Assembly (NCBI RefSeq): GCF_014637725.1
Contig: NZ_BMFC01000001.1
Coordinates: 126,632 to 190,631, forward strand
Origin: Marivita lacus
GTDB lineage: Bacteria > Pseudomonadota > Alphaproteobacteria > Rhodobacterales > Rhodobacteraceae
Length of the DNA: 64,000 nt
Direction: 5' to 3'
In this document: positions 10,598 through 19,318 of the stretch, piece after piece
Numbering within the stretch: position 1 is the first letter of the stretch
Layout: each line of letters starts with the position of its first letter
Position numbers and translations under genes: made by a program
The notes under the pieces: model-generated
Told to the model about the DNA's origin: nothing
Seen by the model: the letters and a program-made list of their open reading frames with translations, nothing else
Database searches by the model: none

Positions 10598-10625
10598 GGC
10601 GGCTTGACCGCCCCTTTTTCGTTTT
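10598..10625 (+). terminator. Rho-independent terminator after gcrA
   Basis: Stem GGCGG (10598-10602) with CCGCC (10608-10612), a 5-base loop, followed by a T-rich tail ending in TTTTTCGTTTT. It lies 27 bases past the gcrA stop and just before the convergent acetyltransferase gene. Confidence 0.65.
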
Positions 10626-10633
10626 CGGCGCGG

Positions 10634-11173
10634 TTACCAGAACTCCGGATGGTTCAAAGCGGGCGCACAGGTGGACGGTCCGGCAAGCGGTGACAGTGCT
10701 GCGTCGGTCAGCGATTGCGCAATCCAGCCATGGGGCATTTTCAGAAGCTGCGGCGGGGGCAACATCTCTGTCGTGACCGGCGCAAACCCGACGCGATTGT
10801 AGAAATTCGGATCGCCATAGGTCACGGCCACCTCCACGCCCTCGGCGCGCAGCGCGTTCAAGGCATGGCTCAGCAGTGCTTGACCAACGCCTTTGCCCTG
10901 ATGTTCGGTTGCGACCGCCATGGGCGACAGCAGGAAAACAAGACGCGGGTCATCGGCAAAGCGCAGCCTTGTGAAGATCGCGCAGCCGCAGAGCGTGCAA
11001 GTGTCGTCAGCCGTAAAGACGCGCAGATCATCCGCCGGTGTCGTGGCAAGCAGGTCGCAGGCCAGCGCATGGATCAACGTACCTTCGTTGGCACCTTCGG
11101 ACGCGGTGAAGGTGTCCTTGAAGAATTGGGCGATCTGGTCCTGCCGCCCCCCTTGATCCTGTGTGATCTGCAT
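10634..11173 (-). CDS. GNAT family N-acetyltransferase (YhbS-like)
   Basis: Predicted acetyl-CoA-dependent N-acetyltransferase, 179 residues. The acetyl-CoA pyrophosphate loop is clear (EHQGKGVGQALL, about residues 90-101), after the strand LSPMAVA and before the GDPNFYNRVGF block typical of YhbS/COG3153 proteins. Substrate unknown. It is transcribed away from the Dabb-protein gene end and convergent with gcrA; the gap to the next upstream gene is 25 bases, so the two may be cotranscribed. Confidence 0.85.
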   Translation of the reverse strand: MQITQDQGGRQDQIAQFFKDTFTASEGANEGTLIHALACDLLATTPADDLRVFTADDTCTLCGCAIFTRLRFADDPRLVFLLSPMAVATEHQGKGVGQALLSHALNALRAEGVEVAVTYGDPNFYNRVGFAPVTTEMLPPPQLLKMPHGWIAQSLTDAALSPLAGPSTCAPALNHPEFW

Positions 11174-11198
11174 GGCTTTGAACCTTCACAACATGGCG

Positions 11199-11513
11199 TC
11201 ACTTGGCGCATACGAGATCGACCACCAGGATTCCATCCGCGCCGCCTTCACACAGATTGCACAGCCGCGCGCCCAGTGCTTTATGGGTTGGGTGTTCGGC
11301 ATAGGTGGCAAGCGCTTGCCGGTCGCGGAAGCGGATGACGAAGCCGTCCGTGATCTGAGGCGACTTGCCCTCGTAATCGGCGTTTTCCCCATGATCGAAG
11401 CCCAGAACGCCCTCCAGTGAGAGGCCGAAGCGCGTGAGGTCAGACAGGATCGCCTTTCGTGCGTCTGTGTCGGTGTCCGCCCGGAAGGTGCAAAAGACGC
11501 AATGCAGAATCAT
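11199..11513 (-). CDS. Dabb-family (stress-responsive A/B barrel) protein
   Basis: Small cytosolic protein of 104 residues with the ferredoxin-like Dabb fold signature: N-terminal strand ILHCVFCTF, central FGLSLEGVLGFDHG and the C-terminal block YAEHPTHKAL with the conserved His. Relatives are dimeric alpha/beta barrels of mostly unknown role; a few are enzymes. It begins about 70 bases before and divergent from rimO. Confidence 0.8.
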   Translation of the reverse strand: MILHCVFCTFRADTDTDARKAILSDLTRFGLSLEGVLGFDHGENADYEGKSPQITDGFVIRFRDRQALATYAEHPTHKALGARLCNLCEGGADGILVVDLVCAK

Positions 11514-11586
11514 TTTGGAGGCCTGTCCGGTCGCATCGGGGAGACGAGGATGATCTGCCCTTCCCCCGCGAGATGCAAAGCATTAT

Positions 11587-12957
11587 ATGCCGCGGATGAC
11601 CCAGAACCCGCCCTCCCTTCGCCCCGACCTTGCGCCTGCTGCGCGATTCTCCGTTGCGCCCCGATCCGGTCAGCCGACCATCGGCATGGTCTCGCTTGGC
11701 TGTCCCAAGGCACTGGTGGACAGTGAACGGATTTTGACGCGGTTGCGCGCCGAGGGCTATGGCATCAGTCCGGATTACGCGGGGGCGGATGCGGTGATCG
11801 TGAACACCTGCGGCTTTCTCGACAGCGCCAAGGCCGAAAGCCTGAGCGCGATCGGCGAGGCCTTGGCCGAGAATGGCCGGGTGATCGTCACCGGCTGCCT
11901 GGGAGCGGAGCCTGACTACATCACCGGGGCGCATCCCCGTGTGCTGGCTGTCACCGGCCCGCATCAATACGAACAGGTTCTCGATGCCGTGCATGCCGCC
12001 GTGCCGCCCGACCCCGATCCGTTCATCGACCTTTTGCCCGCGTCGGGTGTGAGCCTGACGCCACGGCATTACAGCTATCTCAAGATTTCCGAGGGCTGCA
12101 ATCACAAGTGCAAGTTCTGCATCATCCCCGACATGCGCGGTCTGCTGACCTCGCGCCCGGCCAAGGCGGTGCTGCGCGAGGCGGAAAAGCTGGTTGAACA
12201 CGGCGTGCGCGAATTGCTGGTGATTTCGCAGGACACCTCGGCCTATGGCACCGACTGGAAGGACCGGGACGACAAGTTCCCGATCCTGCCGCTGGCGCGC
12301 GATCTTGGGGCCTTGGGCGCATGGGTGCGGATGCATTACGTCTACCCCTACCCGCATGTGCGCGAGCTGGTGCCGATGATGGCCGAGGGGCTGGTTCTGC
12401 CTTATCTCGATATTCCGTTTCAGCACGCGCATCCCGACACGCTCAAGCGCATGGCGCGCCCTGCGGCTGCGGCACGGACACTGGACGAGATCGCGGCGTG
12501 GCGCGACATCTGCCCCGACATCACGCTGCGGTCGACCTTTATCGTCGGTTATCCCGGCGAGACCGAGGCGGAGTTCCAGACGCTTCTGGACTGGATGGAC
12601 GAGGCGCAGCTCGACCGAGTCGGGTGTTTCCAGTACGAGAACGTCGCCGGTGCGCGGTCGAACGCGCTGCCGGATCACGTGCCCGACGAGGTCAAGCAGG
12701 ACCGCTGGGACCGCTTCATGGAAAAGGCGCAGGCGATTTCCGAGGCCAAGCTGGCGGCAAAGGTCGGTACGCGGATGGATGTCATCATCGATGATATCGA
12801 CGAGGACGGGATCGCCACCTGCCGCACCAAGGCGGATGCACCCGAGATCGATGGCAACCTGTTCATCGACGACGGCACGGATGCACTGTCCGTTGGCGAC
12901 ATCGTGTCGGTCGAGGTGGACGAAGCGGGCGAATACGACCTGTGGGGGCACCTCTAG
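11587..12957 (+). CDS. rimO: Ribosomal protein S12 methylthiotransferase RimO
   Basis: Radical-SAM enzyme that methylthiolates the conserved aspartate of ribosomal protein S12. Cluster cysteines of the UPF0004 domain are present ([30 protein letters not shown]), the radical-SAM motif is [15 protein letters not shown] (about residues 171-185), and a TRAM domain ends the 456 residues. The RimO-specific [10 protein letters not shown] block separates it from MtaB and MiaB. Start: ATG 11587, or 11596 three codons later. Both RimO and MtaB occur within 6 kb here. Confidence 0.95.
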   Translation: MPRMTQNPPSLRPDLAPAARFSVAPRSGQPTIGMVSLGCPKALVDSERILTRLRAEGYGISPDYAGADAVIVNTCGFLDSAKAESLSAIGEALAENGRVIVTGCLGAEPDYITGAHPRVLAVTGPHQYEQVLDAVHAAVPPDPDPFIDLLPASGVSLTPRHYSYLKISEGCNHKCKFCIIPDMRGLLTSRPAKAVLREAEKLVEHGVRELLVISQDTSAYGTDWKDRDDKFPILPLARDLGALGAWVRMHYVYPYPHVRELVPMMAEGLVLPYLDIPFQHAHPDTLKRMARPAAAARTLDEIAAWRDICPDITLRSTFIVGYPGETEAEFQTLLDWMDEAQLDRVGCFQYENVAGARSNALPDHVPDEVKQDRWDRFMEKAQAISEAKLAAKVGTRMDVIIDDIDEDGIATCRTKADAPEIDGNLFIDDGTDALSVGDIVSVEVDEAGEYDLWGHL

Positions 12958-12999
12958 GAACAGGCTTGCCTATTCGCGCCTGCGGCATAGGTCCAGGGT

Positions 13000-13389
13000 A
13001 TGACAGAGACACCCGATATCCGCGTTCTTTACAACGACCAGTGCCCGGTCTGTTCGTTCGAGATCAACCATTATGCCGACTATGCCAAGCGCAACGGCCT
13101 GCCGATCCAGTTCGATGATCTGAACGGGCCGGACCGGGCGGCGTGGGGCATCGACGAAGACACCGCGGCGCGGCGGCTCTATGTTCTGCGAGATGGTCAA
13201 CTTTACGATGGCATCGACGCGTTTATCGAGCTGTGGCGCGAGATGCCACGCTATCGGTGGCTGGCGCGGATCGTTGCTGTACCGGGGATCAAGCAGATAG
13301 CGGCATTCGGCTATGACCATGTGCTGGCGCCTCTGATCTACCGCTGGCACCTGCGGCGCAAGGCAAACGCGGCCCGCCAGTCGGGGTGA
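13000..13389 (+). CDS. DCC-type thiol-disulfide oxidoreductase (DUF393)
   Basis: Thioredoxin-fold protein of 129 residues with the DCC-family active-site motif DQCPVC (residues about 13-18) close to the N-terminus, and a later basic segment PLIYRWHLRRK. Predicted to act on disulfides; the physiological partner is unknown. It starts 42 bases after rimO and could share its transcript; RimO needs redox partners, but a link is only a guess. Confidence 0.85.
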   Translation: MTETPDIRVLYNDQCPVCSFEINHYADYAKRNGLPIQFDDLNGPDRAAWGIDEDTAARRLYVLRDGQLYDGIDAFIELWREMPRYRWLARIVAVPGIKQIAAFGYDHVLAPLIYRWHLRRKANAARQSG

Positions 13390-13402
13390 TCCGGCGCTGC
13401 CG

Positions 13403-13753
13403 CTAGCTGTTGTCGAGGTAGTGGCGTACGCAGTCCTGCACGTGACGAAACCGGTCACCGCCCAGATGTTTGCCCCCATACCAGCGGGTGACGACGATCA
13501 CGTGATCGGTCAGACCTTCGCGTTCGAGCATCTGCAGGATGATCTGCCCTGCCCCGCCTTCTCCGTCGTCGTTCTTGAGGGGGGCTCCGTCGGAAAACAC
13601 CACGGCCCAGGTGTTGTGCGTGGCCTTGGCATATTTCTTGGCGCGCTTCAGGTTCTTGAGAAACGCATCCACATCTGCGCGGCTGGTGACAGACCCGCCG
13701 CTGACCGCGTATTTGGAGCCGCGATCAGAGATGACGCCTTCAAACTGTTTCAT
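13403..13753 (-). CDS. YigZ/IMPACT family protein, N-terminal domain only
   Basis: 116 residues matching the IMPACT/YigZ (UPF0029) N-terminal domain: SKYAVSGG near residue 13, the acidic-glycine block NDDGEGGAGQ near residue 62 and the VVTRWYGGKHLGG motif near residue 86. The C-terminal ferredoxin-like half of YigZ (DUF1949) is absent, so it is about half of the E. coli length; the missing half leaves no visible remnant. Function in bacteria is unclear (nucleic-acid binding suggested for relatives). Its start overlaps the upstream gene by 14 bases. Confidence 0.86.
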   Translation of the reverse strand: MKQFEGVISDRGSKYAVSGGSVTSRADVDAFLKNLKRAKKYAKATHNTWAVVFSDGAPLKNDDGEGGAGQIILQMLEREGLTDHVIVVTRWYGGKHLGGDRFRHVQDCVRHYLDNS

Positions 13754-14198
13754 CTTCCAAATGCAGTTTCATGTCGACCAGGACCTGTTGCAGCGCCAGC
13801 GTTTCGCGCAACAGGCGCCGCGCTTCGTTGGCGCTGATGACACCATCCGCGATGGATTGGTGATACTCGGACATCAGCATCGCAAAGCGCTGGCTGAGGG
13901 CGACGACATCGGAATTCACGCCGCCCTTGCCGGGTGTATTGTCGCGCCGTTGGTCGAAGGACAGCGTGATCCCGTTCAACTCTGCAAGCGCCGAAGTGAC
14001 ATGCGGATAGCTTGCTTCCTGTTCGAGGATCGCCACCGCATCGACCGGGATAAAGCGATCGGCGTGTTCGTCATGATCGGCATAGTAGCGGCCCAGGGTC
14101 GCCTTGGACTTGCCCGTCAGCTTGCAGGCTTTCTCTATCCCCACATCCTTGACCAAGATCTCGGTGTGCTTTTTCAGATACGGGCCGAATGTCGGCAT
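13740..14198 (-). CDS. Predicted helix-turn-helix DNA-binding protein
   Basis: 152 residues with a predicted HTH near residues 18-42 (GIEKACKLTGKSKATLGRYY) and a helical C-terminal half (about 95-150), ending in an acidic tail. It loosely recalls phage CII-like or Cro-like regulators, but I cannot assign a family with confidence. I chose the ATG at 14198 because AAGGGG lies 6 bases upstream; a GTG seven codons earlier is possible. It overlaps the YigZ-like gene, so the two are coupled. No phage genes are near. Confidence 0.6.
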   Translation of the reverse strand: MPTFGPYLKKHTEILVKDVGIEKACKLTGKSKATLGRYYADHDEHADRFIPVDAVAILEQEASYPHVTSALAELNGITLSFDQRRDNTPGKGGVNSDVVALSQRFAMLMSEYHQSIADGVISANEARRLLRETLALQQVLVDMKLHLEDETV

Positions 14199-14351
14199 GG
14201 CGAACCCCTTATTTTCCACCTTTTCGGTGGGAACATTTCGATCTCTTTCCCCTGACTTGTCGCGCGATGCAATGCGACAGGTGGCTCAGAGCCGAATTTG
14301 TCGGACATCACGGCACACCGGGCACAGTCATTCCCTATCGCTGTCCCGGTC

Positions 14352-14436
14352 TCAGGATGCGCCGTCGGGTCGCCCAGACGCGATGCCGACACTCTGGCCG
14401 AACACCGCTCACGGGACCGACGGGGGCGCATCCTGA
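14352..14436 (+). other. Long hairpin in the tdk leader
   Basis: A perfect 12-bp pairing (arms 14352-14363 and 14425-14436) encloses about 60 bases. A second 5-bp stem (GTCGG 14364-14368 with CCGAC 14417-14421) stacks on it across a 3-base bulge. There is no T-run. It ends 46 bases before the tdk start codon, so if transcribed with tdk it would form a structured 5' leader. The 284-base gap between tdk and the divergent regulator gene holds no other obvious feature. Confidence 0.55.
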
Positions 14437-14482
14437 ACAGGCTCTCTTGCACGACGGGTCCGGTTGGGGCAGATGGCGGGAC

Positions 14483-15064
14483 ATGGCGAAGCTCTATTTC
14501 AACTACTCCACCATGAACGCGGGCAAATCGACCCTGCTGCTTCAGGCTGCGCATAATTACGAAGAGCGCGGCATGTCGGTCTACCTGATGACGGCGGCCT
14601 TCGATGACCGGTCGGGCAAGGGCAAGATCGGATCGCGGATCGGATTCTCGCGCGAGGCGGAAACGTTTTCGCCCCTCGACGATCTGTTCGCGCGGATCGA
14701 CGGCGTTCTTGGCAAGACGCCGCTGGCCTGCATCTTTATAGACGAGGCGCAGTTCCTGACGCCCGATCAGGTCTGGCAGCTTGCCCGAGTGGCCGATGAT
14801 CTGGGCGTGCCGGTGATGGCCTACGGGTTGCGGGTGGATTTCCAGGGACTGCTGTTTCCCGGCTCTGCCACGCTGTTGGCGCTGGCGGATTCCCTGCGCG
14901 AGGTGCGCACGATCTGCCATTGCGGGCGCAAGGCCACGATGGTGGTGCGCATGGACGACCAGGGCCGTGTTCTGACCGAAGGCGCACAGGTGCAGATCGG
15001 CGGGAACGAGACCTATGTCAGCCTGTGTCGCAAGCATTGGCGGCAGGACACGGGTGCGGCCTGA
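14483..15064 (+). CDS. tdk: Thymidine kinase
   Basis: Salvage enzyme that phosphorylates deoxythymidine with ATP in the cytosol. The P-loop is STMNAGKST (residues about 9-17), a DEAQF Walker-B-like segment follows near residue 91, and zinc-binding cysteines occur in CHCGRKA (about 146-152) and near the C-terminus (CRKHW). 193 residues, type II TK size. I chose ATG 14483 because it starts the conserved AKLYFNYSTMNAGKS block; the open frame further upstream runs through the structured leader. Confidence 0.93.
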   Translation: MAKLYFNYSTMNAGKSTLLLQAAHNYEERGMSVYLMTAAFDDRSGKGKIGSRIGFSREAETFSPLDDLFARIDGVLGKTPLACIFIDEAQFLTPDQVWQLARVADDLGVPVMAYGLRVDFQGLLFPGSATLLALADSLREVRTICHCGRKATMVVRMDDQGRVLTEGAQVQIGGNETYVSLCRKHWRQDTGAA

Positions 15065-15160
15065 GTCGCAAAAGTTCCGCAAACAGCCGAAAAAATTCGA
15101 TGGAACAAGGTGTGGTGGGCTTGGTTGTGTTGGAAGAAGCAACGCAATTAGGAGGATGCC

Positions 15161-15628
15161 ATGACAAAGCTCATTGCAAGCGCACTCGCATTGACCATCG
15201 GAGCCACCGGCGCGTGGGCCGAGAGCCACACGTCCGGAAACATGGACAGCGATTCGGCGTCGACCACGATTTCACTGGAAAACCGCGACGACCTGATCCG
15301 CACCCGCGACATCACCGGCGGCGATATCTACACGATGAACGCAGCCAGTGACGAAGGCTGGTCGATGGATACGCTCCATACCGAAGTCGGCAGCAACTGG
15401 AACGACATCGGCGAGATCGAAGATATCATCTTGAACAAGAACGGCCAGATGATTGGTATCGTAGCCGAGATCGGAGGCTTTCTCGACATCGCGGACAAGC
15501 ACGTGATGATCCCGGTGTCCGATGTAAACCTCGTGGCTGTTGACGACCGAAGCTACGCGTTCCTGACAAAGTACAGTGAAGAAGAGCTGGAAGAGCGGGA
15601 ATCTGTCGATGAAGGTTTCTGGGACTGA
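15161..15628 (+). CDS. Secreted PRC-barrel domain protein
   Basis: 155-residue exported protein: signal peptide about residues 1-20 (cleavage after AWA), a Ser/Asp-rich linker, then a PRC-barrel (about 85-130) with the typical GEIEDIILNKNGQMIG strand pair. The rest is strongly acidic. Relatives in Rhodobacterales are often induced by stress or photo-oxidative conditions, but the molecular role is unknown. A GGAGG ribosome binding site precedes the ATG and a terminator follows, so it is monocistronic. Confidence 0.8.
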   Translation: MTKLIASALALTIGATGAWAESHTSGNMDSDSASTTISLENRDDLIRTRDITGGDIYTMNAASDEGWSMDTLHTEVGSNWNDIGEIEDIILNKNGQMIGIVAEIGGFLDIADKHVMIPVSDVNLVAVDDRSYAFLTKYSEEELEERESVDEGFWD

Positions 15629-15655
15629 TACTGTCCGGCACCAATCAAGATCACG

Positions 15656-15680
15656 AGGGGGGCCATGTGTCCCCCTTTTG
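15656..15680 (+). terminator. Rho-independent terminator after the PRC-barrel gene
   Basis: Stem AGGGGG (15656-15661) with CCCCCT (15671-15676), loop of nine bases, then TTTTG. It lies 28 bases past the stop and before the convergent KAS III gene. Confidence 0.65.
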
Positions 15681-15700
15681 ATGTCCGGGTGGTGCGGCTC

Positions 15701-16819
15701 CTACGCGCGTTCCACCAGCACCGACCCGACCGAATAGCCCGCCCCGAACGAGCAGATCACGCCCCGGTCGCCGGGTTGCAGATCATCGGAGTATTTCGAA
15801 AAGGCGATGATGGACCCCGCCGAGGACGTGTTGGCGTAATCCTGCAGGATGTTCGGCTGCTCACCGTCATCGGGCGTGCGGCCCAGAACCTTCTTGCCGA
15901 TGAAATCATTCATCGTCTTGTTGGCCTGATGGAGCCACAGGCGCCGGAGGCTGTCGTTCTGCCATCCTGTGTCCTCGAGATGGCCGAGGATATGCGCCGA
16001 GACCATCGGCAACACTTCCTTGAAGACCTTGCGGCCATTCTGCATGAACTGCATGTCGCGCCGGTCTTCCATCTGGTCGCGGGTGCGGCGCAGGAAGCCG
16101 TTGTTGTTGCGGATGTTGTTCGAGAACTCGGTGGCGCAGCGGGTGCCGTGAATGGTGAAATGCGCGCCTTTGGCGCGGGCCTCGGGTTCGATGACCACAG
16201 CCGTCGCCACATCACCGAAGATGAAGTGACAGTCGCGGTCGCGCCATTCCAGGTGTGCCGAGCAAATTTCGGGGCTGACCACGATGGCGCAGGTGACCGA
16301 TCCGGACCGCACCATGTCAGCCGCCGCCTGGATGCCGAAGGTGGCCGACGAACAGGCGACGTTCATGTCAAAGGCAAAGCCGCCCGCGCCGATCAGTTTC
16401 TGGATTTCCACTGCAATCGCCGGATAGGCGCGTTCGTGGTTGGACGCGGCACAGATCACCAGATCGACTTGGGATGCATCGCGCCCGGCCTGCGCCAGCG
16501 CCTTGGCGATCGCGTCCACCGCCATCTCGGCCATGATCGACGGGCTGTCATCGTCGCGTGCGGGCAGGTTTGGGAACATGCGCGCGGGGTCCAGTACGCC
16601 GGTCTTGTCCATCACATGGCGCTGTTCGATGCCCGAAGCCGAGAGGATGAAATCGGCACTGGAATGGGGCACCGGATCGGCTGTGCCAGCGGCAATCGCT
16701 GCCGCGTTTTCGGCGTTCACGCGGTCGGCATAGGCGTTGAAGGCCACCACCAGTTCGGCGTTGGTGATGGTGCTTTCGGGCGTGAAGACACCGCTTCCGG
16801 TGATGGCGGGTTGGATCAT
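15701..16819 (-). CDS. Beta-ketoacyl-ACP synthase III family protein
   Basis: Thiolase-fold enzyme of 372 residues expected to condense an acyl-CoA with malonyl-ACP or a related acceptor. The catalytic Cys lies in NVACSSATFG (about residue 143), the His in WLHQANKTMN, and the Asn in the YANTSSAGS block. It is about 50 residues longer than FabH, with an insertion near residues 25-60, so it may be a FabH paralogue or a HMG-CoA-synthase-like enzyme rather than the housekeeping FabH (no plsX or ihf gene adjoins). Start ATG 16819 has AAGGA upstream. Confidence 0.8.
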   Translation of the reverse strand: MIQPAITGSGVFTPESTITNAELVVAFNAYADRVNAENAAAIAAGTADPVPHSSADFILSASGIEQRHVMDKTGVLDPARMFPNLPARDDDSPSIMAEMAVDAIAKALAQAGRDASQVDLVICAASNHERAYPAIAVEIQKLIGAGGFAFDMNVACSSATFGIQAAADMVRSGSVTCAIVVSPEICSAHLEWRDRDCHFIFGDVATAVVIEPEARAKGAHFTIHGTRCATEFSNNIRNNNGFLRRTRDQMEDRRDMQFMQNGRKVFKEVLPMVSAHILGHLEDTGWQNDSLRRLWLHQANKTMNDFIGKKVLGRTPDDGEQPNILQDYANTSSAGSIIAFSKYSDDLQPGDRGVICSFGAGYSVGSVLVERA

Positions 16820-16940
16820 GGTGGGCTTCCTTGCGTCTGCGCGGACCAGACTGCACCCGGCACGGCAGGTCAAGTGCGACGCTGCGCGACTTCGGAACCC
16901 GGTTCCGAAACAGCGCGTTGAGACCCAAAGGAGATACTCC

Positions 16941-17195
16941 ATGGACCGTCTGTCAATCATACTTTCGCTGCTCAGCGGTGCCCTGATCACCGGGGCACTG
17001 GTGATCGCCGCGTTTTCACTGGGCTACTACAATTGGTGGGCCATCGGTGGCTCTGCGATCATCGGTTTCGCGATGGCGTGGCCCAGCGCCTACTACGTAT
17101 CGCGGCTCATCAAGACGCGTGACCCCGAATGGTCCCCCGACCAGAAGCCGATGGACAAGGGACCGATCCCCAAACGCAACGCCAAGGAAATCTAG
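16941..17195 (+). CDS. Small two-helix membrane protein
   Basis: 84 residues with two hydrophobic helices (about 5-27 and 33-53) and a basic, proline-rich C-terminal tail (about 58-84). Family not recognised with confidence; DUF4229-like small proteins look similar. The ATG has a good AAAGGAG site. It is divergent from the KAS III gene, and its stop overlaps the convergent dehydrogenase stop. Confidence 0.65.
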   Translation: MDRLSIILSLLSGALITGALVIAAFSLGYYNWWAIGGSAIIGFAMAWPSAYYVSRLIKTRDPEWSPDQKPMDKGPIPKRNAKEI

Positions 17196-18145
17196 ACCGG
17201 GTTCGGCAGCGGTTGGCCCTTGGCAAAGGCAATCGCATTGTCCACCGCCATGAGGCCCATTGATACACGCACCTCAAGCGCTGCCGTGCCGAGGTGAGGC
17301 AGGAGTGTCACGTTTTCCATGTCGATCAATGCCTGCGGCACCTTGGGTTCGAATTCGTAGACATCAAGTCCGACGCCGGCGATCCGACCCTCTGCCAAGG
17401 CGGCGATCAGATCATCCTCTTTCACCACATCCCCGCGCGCGATGTTCACCAGATGCGCGTGGGGCTGCATCGCGTTCAGGATATGGGTGTCAATCAGATG
17501 GTGCGTCTCGGACCCACCGGGAACGGCGACAACCAGTACGTCAACCGCTGCCGCAAGGACTGCCAGGTCTGCGATCTGATCAGCCGGAAACGGCACCTCT
17601 TTCGGTGAGCGGTTGTAGAACTTGATCGCCATGCCAAAGCCGAAATGCGCCCGCTGCGCGATGGCCTGACCGATGCGGCCCATGCCGACCACGCCCAGCG
17701 TCTTGCCGGACATGTGCAGCCCAAGAAGCTGCGTCGGGTGCCAGCCCTCCCACTGACCTGCGCGCAGCATGCGTTCGCCCTCACCAGCGCGGCGGCAGGT
17801 CATGAGCATCAGCGTCATCGCGACATCGGCAGTCGCATCGGTGACGGCACCGGGCGTGTTGGTGACCGCGATGCCCGCAGCCTTGGCCGCCTTGGCGTCG
17901 ATATGGTTGTAGCCGACACCGAAATTCGCGAGCAGCTGTGTCCGGGGCTCTGGCACCGCATCGAACACATCCGCGCTGTAGGCGTCGCCAAGTGTGGGCA
18001 GGACGACATCGTAGCCGCTCAGGCTCTGGACACGTTCGTCACGGGACAGGGGTGCGGTGTTGTCGCGCACGGTGACGTCGAAGACCTCGCGCGCCTTGGA
18101 CAGAACGGGATCGGGCAGTTTGCGGGTGATCAGCAGTTTCAGCAC
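17192..18145 (-). CDS. D-isomer-specific 2-hydroxyacid dehydrogenase
   Basis: NAD(P)-dependent reductase of 2-oxo acids such as glyoxylate or hydroxypyruvate. The Rossmann motif GVVGMGRIGQ is near residue 147. The catalytic Arg (NIARGDVV), Glu (VYEFEP) and His (LLPHLGTA) are all present, and 317 residues is normal. GyaR/GhrB-like glyoxylate reductase is the best guess, but substrate cannot be read from sequence. Its start overlaps the csaA stop by 7 bases, so it is last in the proC-csaA-dehydrogenase run. Confidence 0.87.
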   Translation of the reverse strand: MLKLLITRKLPDPVLSKAREVFDVTVRDNTAPLSRDERVQSLSGYDVVLPTLGDAYSADVFDAVPEPRTQLLANFGVGYNHIDAKAAKAAGIAVTNTPGAVTDATADVAMTLMLMTCRRAGEGERMLRAGQWEGWHPTQLLGLHMSGKTLGVVGMGRIGQAIAQRAHFGFGMAIKFYNRSPKEVPFPADQIADLAVLAAAVDVLVVAVPGGSETHHLIDTHILNAMQPHAHLVNIARGDVVKEDDLIAALAEGRIAGVGLDVYEFEPKVPQALIDMENVTLLPHLGTAALEVRVSMGLMAVDNAIAFAKGQPLPNPV

Positions 18146-18477
18146 AGGCGCGCTCCGTTCGGGGTGTCTTTGTCCGGGACGGCAAGGACGATGGCCCCGT
18201 CCGCGTCGTAGAAGCCAAGCACCAGCGCTTCGGACATGAACGGTCCGATCTGGCGCGGTGGGAAATTCACGACACCCATGACCTTTTTGCCGACCAGCGT
18301 TTCCGGGTCGTAATGCACGGCGATCTGGGCCGAGGATTTCTTGACCCCGATCTCGTCACCGTAATCGACCCACAGCTTGATCGCGGGCTTGCGCGCCTCG
18401 GGGAAGGGTTCGGCCTGAATGACCGTGCCGACGCGGATATCGACCTTCATGAAATCGTCGAACGTGATCTCAGCCAT
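18139..18477 (-). CDS. csaA: tRNA-binding/chaperone-like protein CsaA
   Basis: 112-residue EMAP-II/tRNA-binding (OB-fold) protein. Family marks: VDIRVGTV near residue 13, SSAQIAVHY near residue 48, VMGVVNFPPRQIGPFMSE near residue 66. CsaA of Bacillus is a dimeric export-associated chaperone, and relatives bind tRNA; the role here is inferred. It overlaps proC by 8 bases and the dehydrogenase by 7, which makes a tight operon. Confidence 0.9.
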   Translation of the reverse strand: MAEITFDDFMKVDIRVGTVIQAEPFPEARKPAIKLWVDYGDEIGVKKSSAQIAVHYDPETLVGKKVMGVVNFPPRQIGPFMSEALVLGFYDADGAIVLAVPDKDTPNGARLC

Positions 18478-19285
18478 TGGCCAGTTCCTTGGATCGCTTG
18501 GTCGCCGCGTCGATCGTCTTGGCGATCAGCGGCGGCAGGCCGGTGTCTTCGTCCATCAGCACGTTCAGCCCCGCCTGAGTGGTCCCGTTCGGGCTGGTCA
18601 CGTTGACGCGCAACTGGCTGGGGGTCTCGTCGGCCTGCATGGCCAGCGCGCCCGACCCGGCCACGGTTGCCTTGGCCAAGGTCATGGCCAGTTCGCAATC
18701 AAGCCCCTGCGCCTCGCCCGCGCGGGCAAGACATTCGATCATATGGAACACATAAGCCGGGCCAGAGCCGCTGAGGCCGGTGACCGCGTCCATCTGGTCC
18801 TCGGTCTCGAGCCGCACGGTCTGACCGATGGCGGACAGCAGGGTTTCGGCCATCTGCATCTGGTGCTCGGTCACGTGTGCATTGCCGATGATGGCGGTGA
18901 TGCCCTGTTTCACGGCGGCAGGCGTGTTGGGAATGGACCGGATCACCGGGGTGGAGTCGCCCAGCATCTGCTCGAACGTGGTGATGGTGATGCCTGCGGC
19001 CACCGACAGGAACGTCGTGTCACCGTTGCCCAAAAGCTTCAGCGTGGGCAGCGCATCGCGCATCATCTGTGGCTTGACGGCAACCAGCACGATGGCCGGG
19101 CTGTCGGGAAGGTCTTCGTTCAGGTGAACGCCTTGCGCGCGCACCCAGTCGGACGGGTTCGGGTCAGTCACCCATACAGAGGTGGTGGGCAAGCCTCCGG
19201 CCAGCCAGCCTTCGAGCATGGCCGAGCCCATCTTGCCACAGCCCAACAGCACAAGGCCGCGTCTGGCGATATCGGAATTCTGCAT
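18470..19285 (-). CDS. proC: Pyrroline-5-carboxylate reductase
   Basis: Last step of proline synthesis: NAD(P)H reduction of pyrroline-5-carboxylate. The N-terminal Rossmann motif is LLGCGKMGSAML (residues about 13-24), and the family's proline-binding block TGLSGSGPAYVF and the NVTSPNGTTQAGL segment are intact. I chose ATG 19285 because GGGGGA precedes it; an upstream TTG four codons earlier is less likely. 271 residues. It follows the ybjN-like gene by 33 bases. Confidence 0.94.
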   Translation of the reverse strand: MQNSDIARRGLVLLGCGKMGSAMLEGWLAGGLPTTSVWVTDPNPSDWVRAQGVHLNEDLPDSPAIVLVAVKPQMMRDALPTLKLLGNGDTTFLSVAAGITITTFEQMLGDSTPVIRSIPNTPAAVKQGITAIIGNAHVTEHQMQMAETLLSAIGQTVRLETEDQMDAVTGLSGSGPAYVFHMIECLARAGEAQGLDCELAMTLAKATVAGSGALAMQADETPSQLRVNVTSPNGTTQAGLNVLMDEDTGLPPLIAKTIDAATKRSKELANG

Positions 19286-19318
19286 GATGTCCCCCAACGT
19301 TAACGTCAGGGGCCAGTG

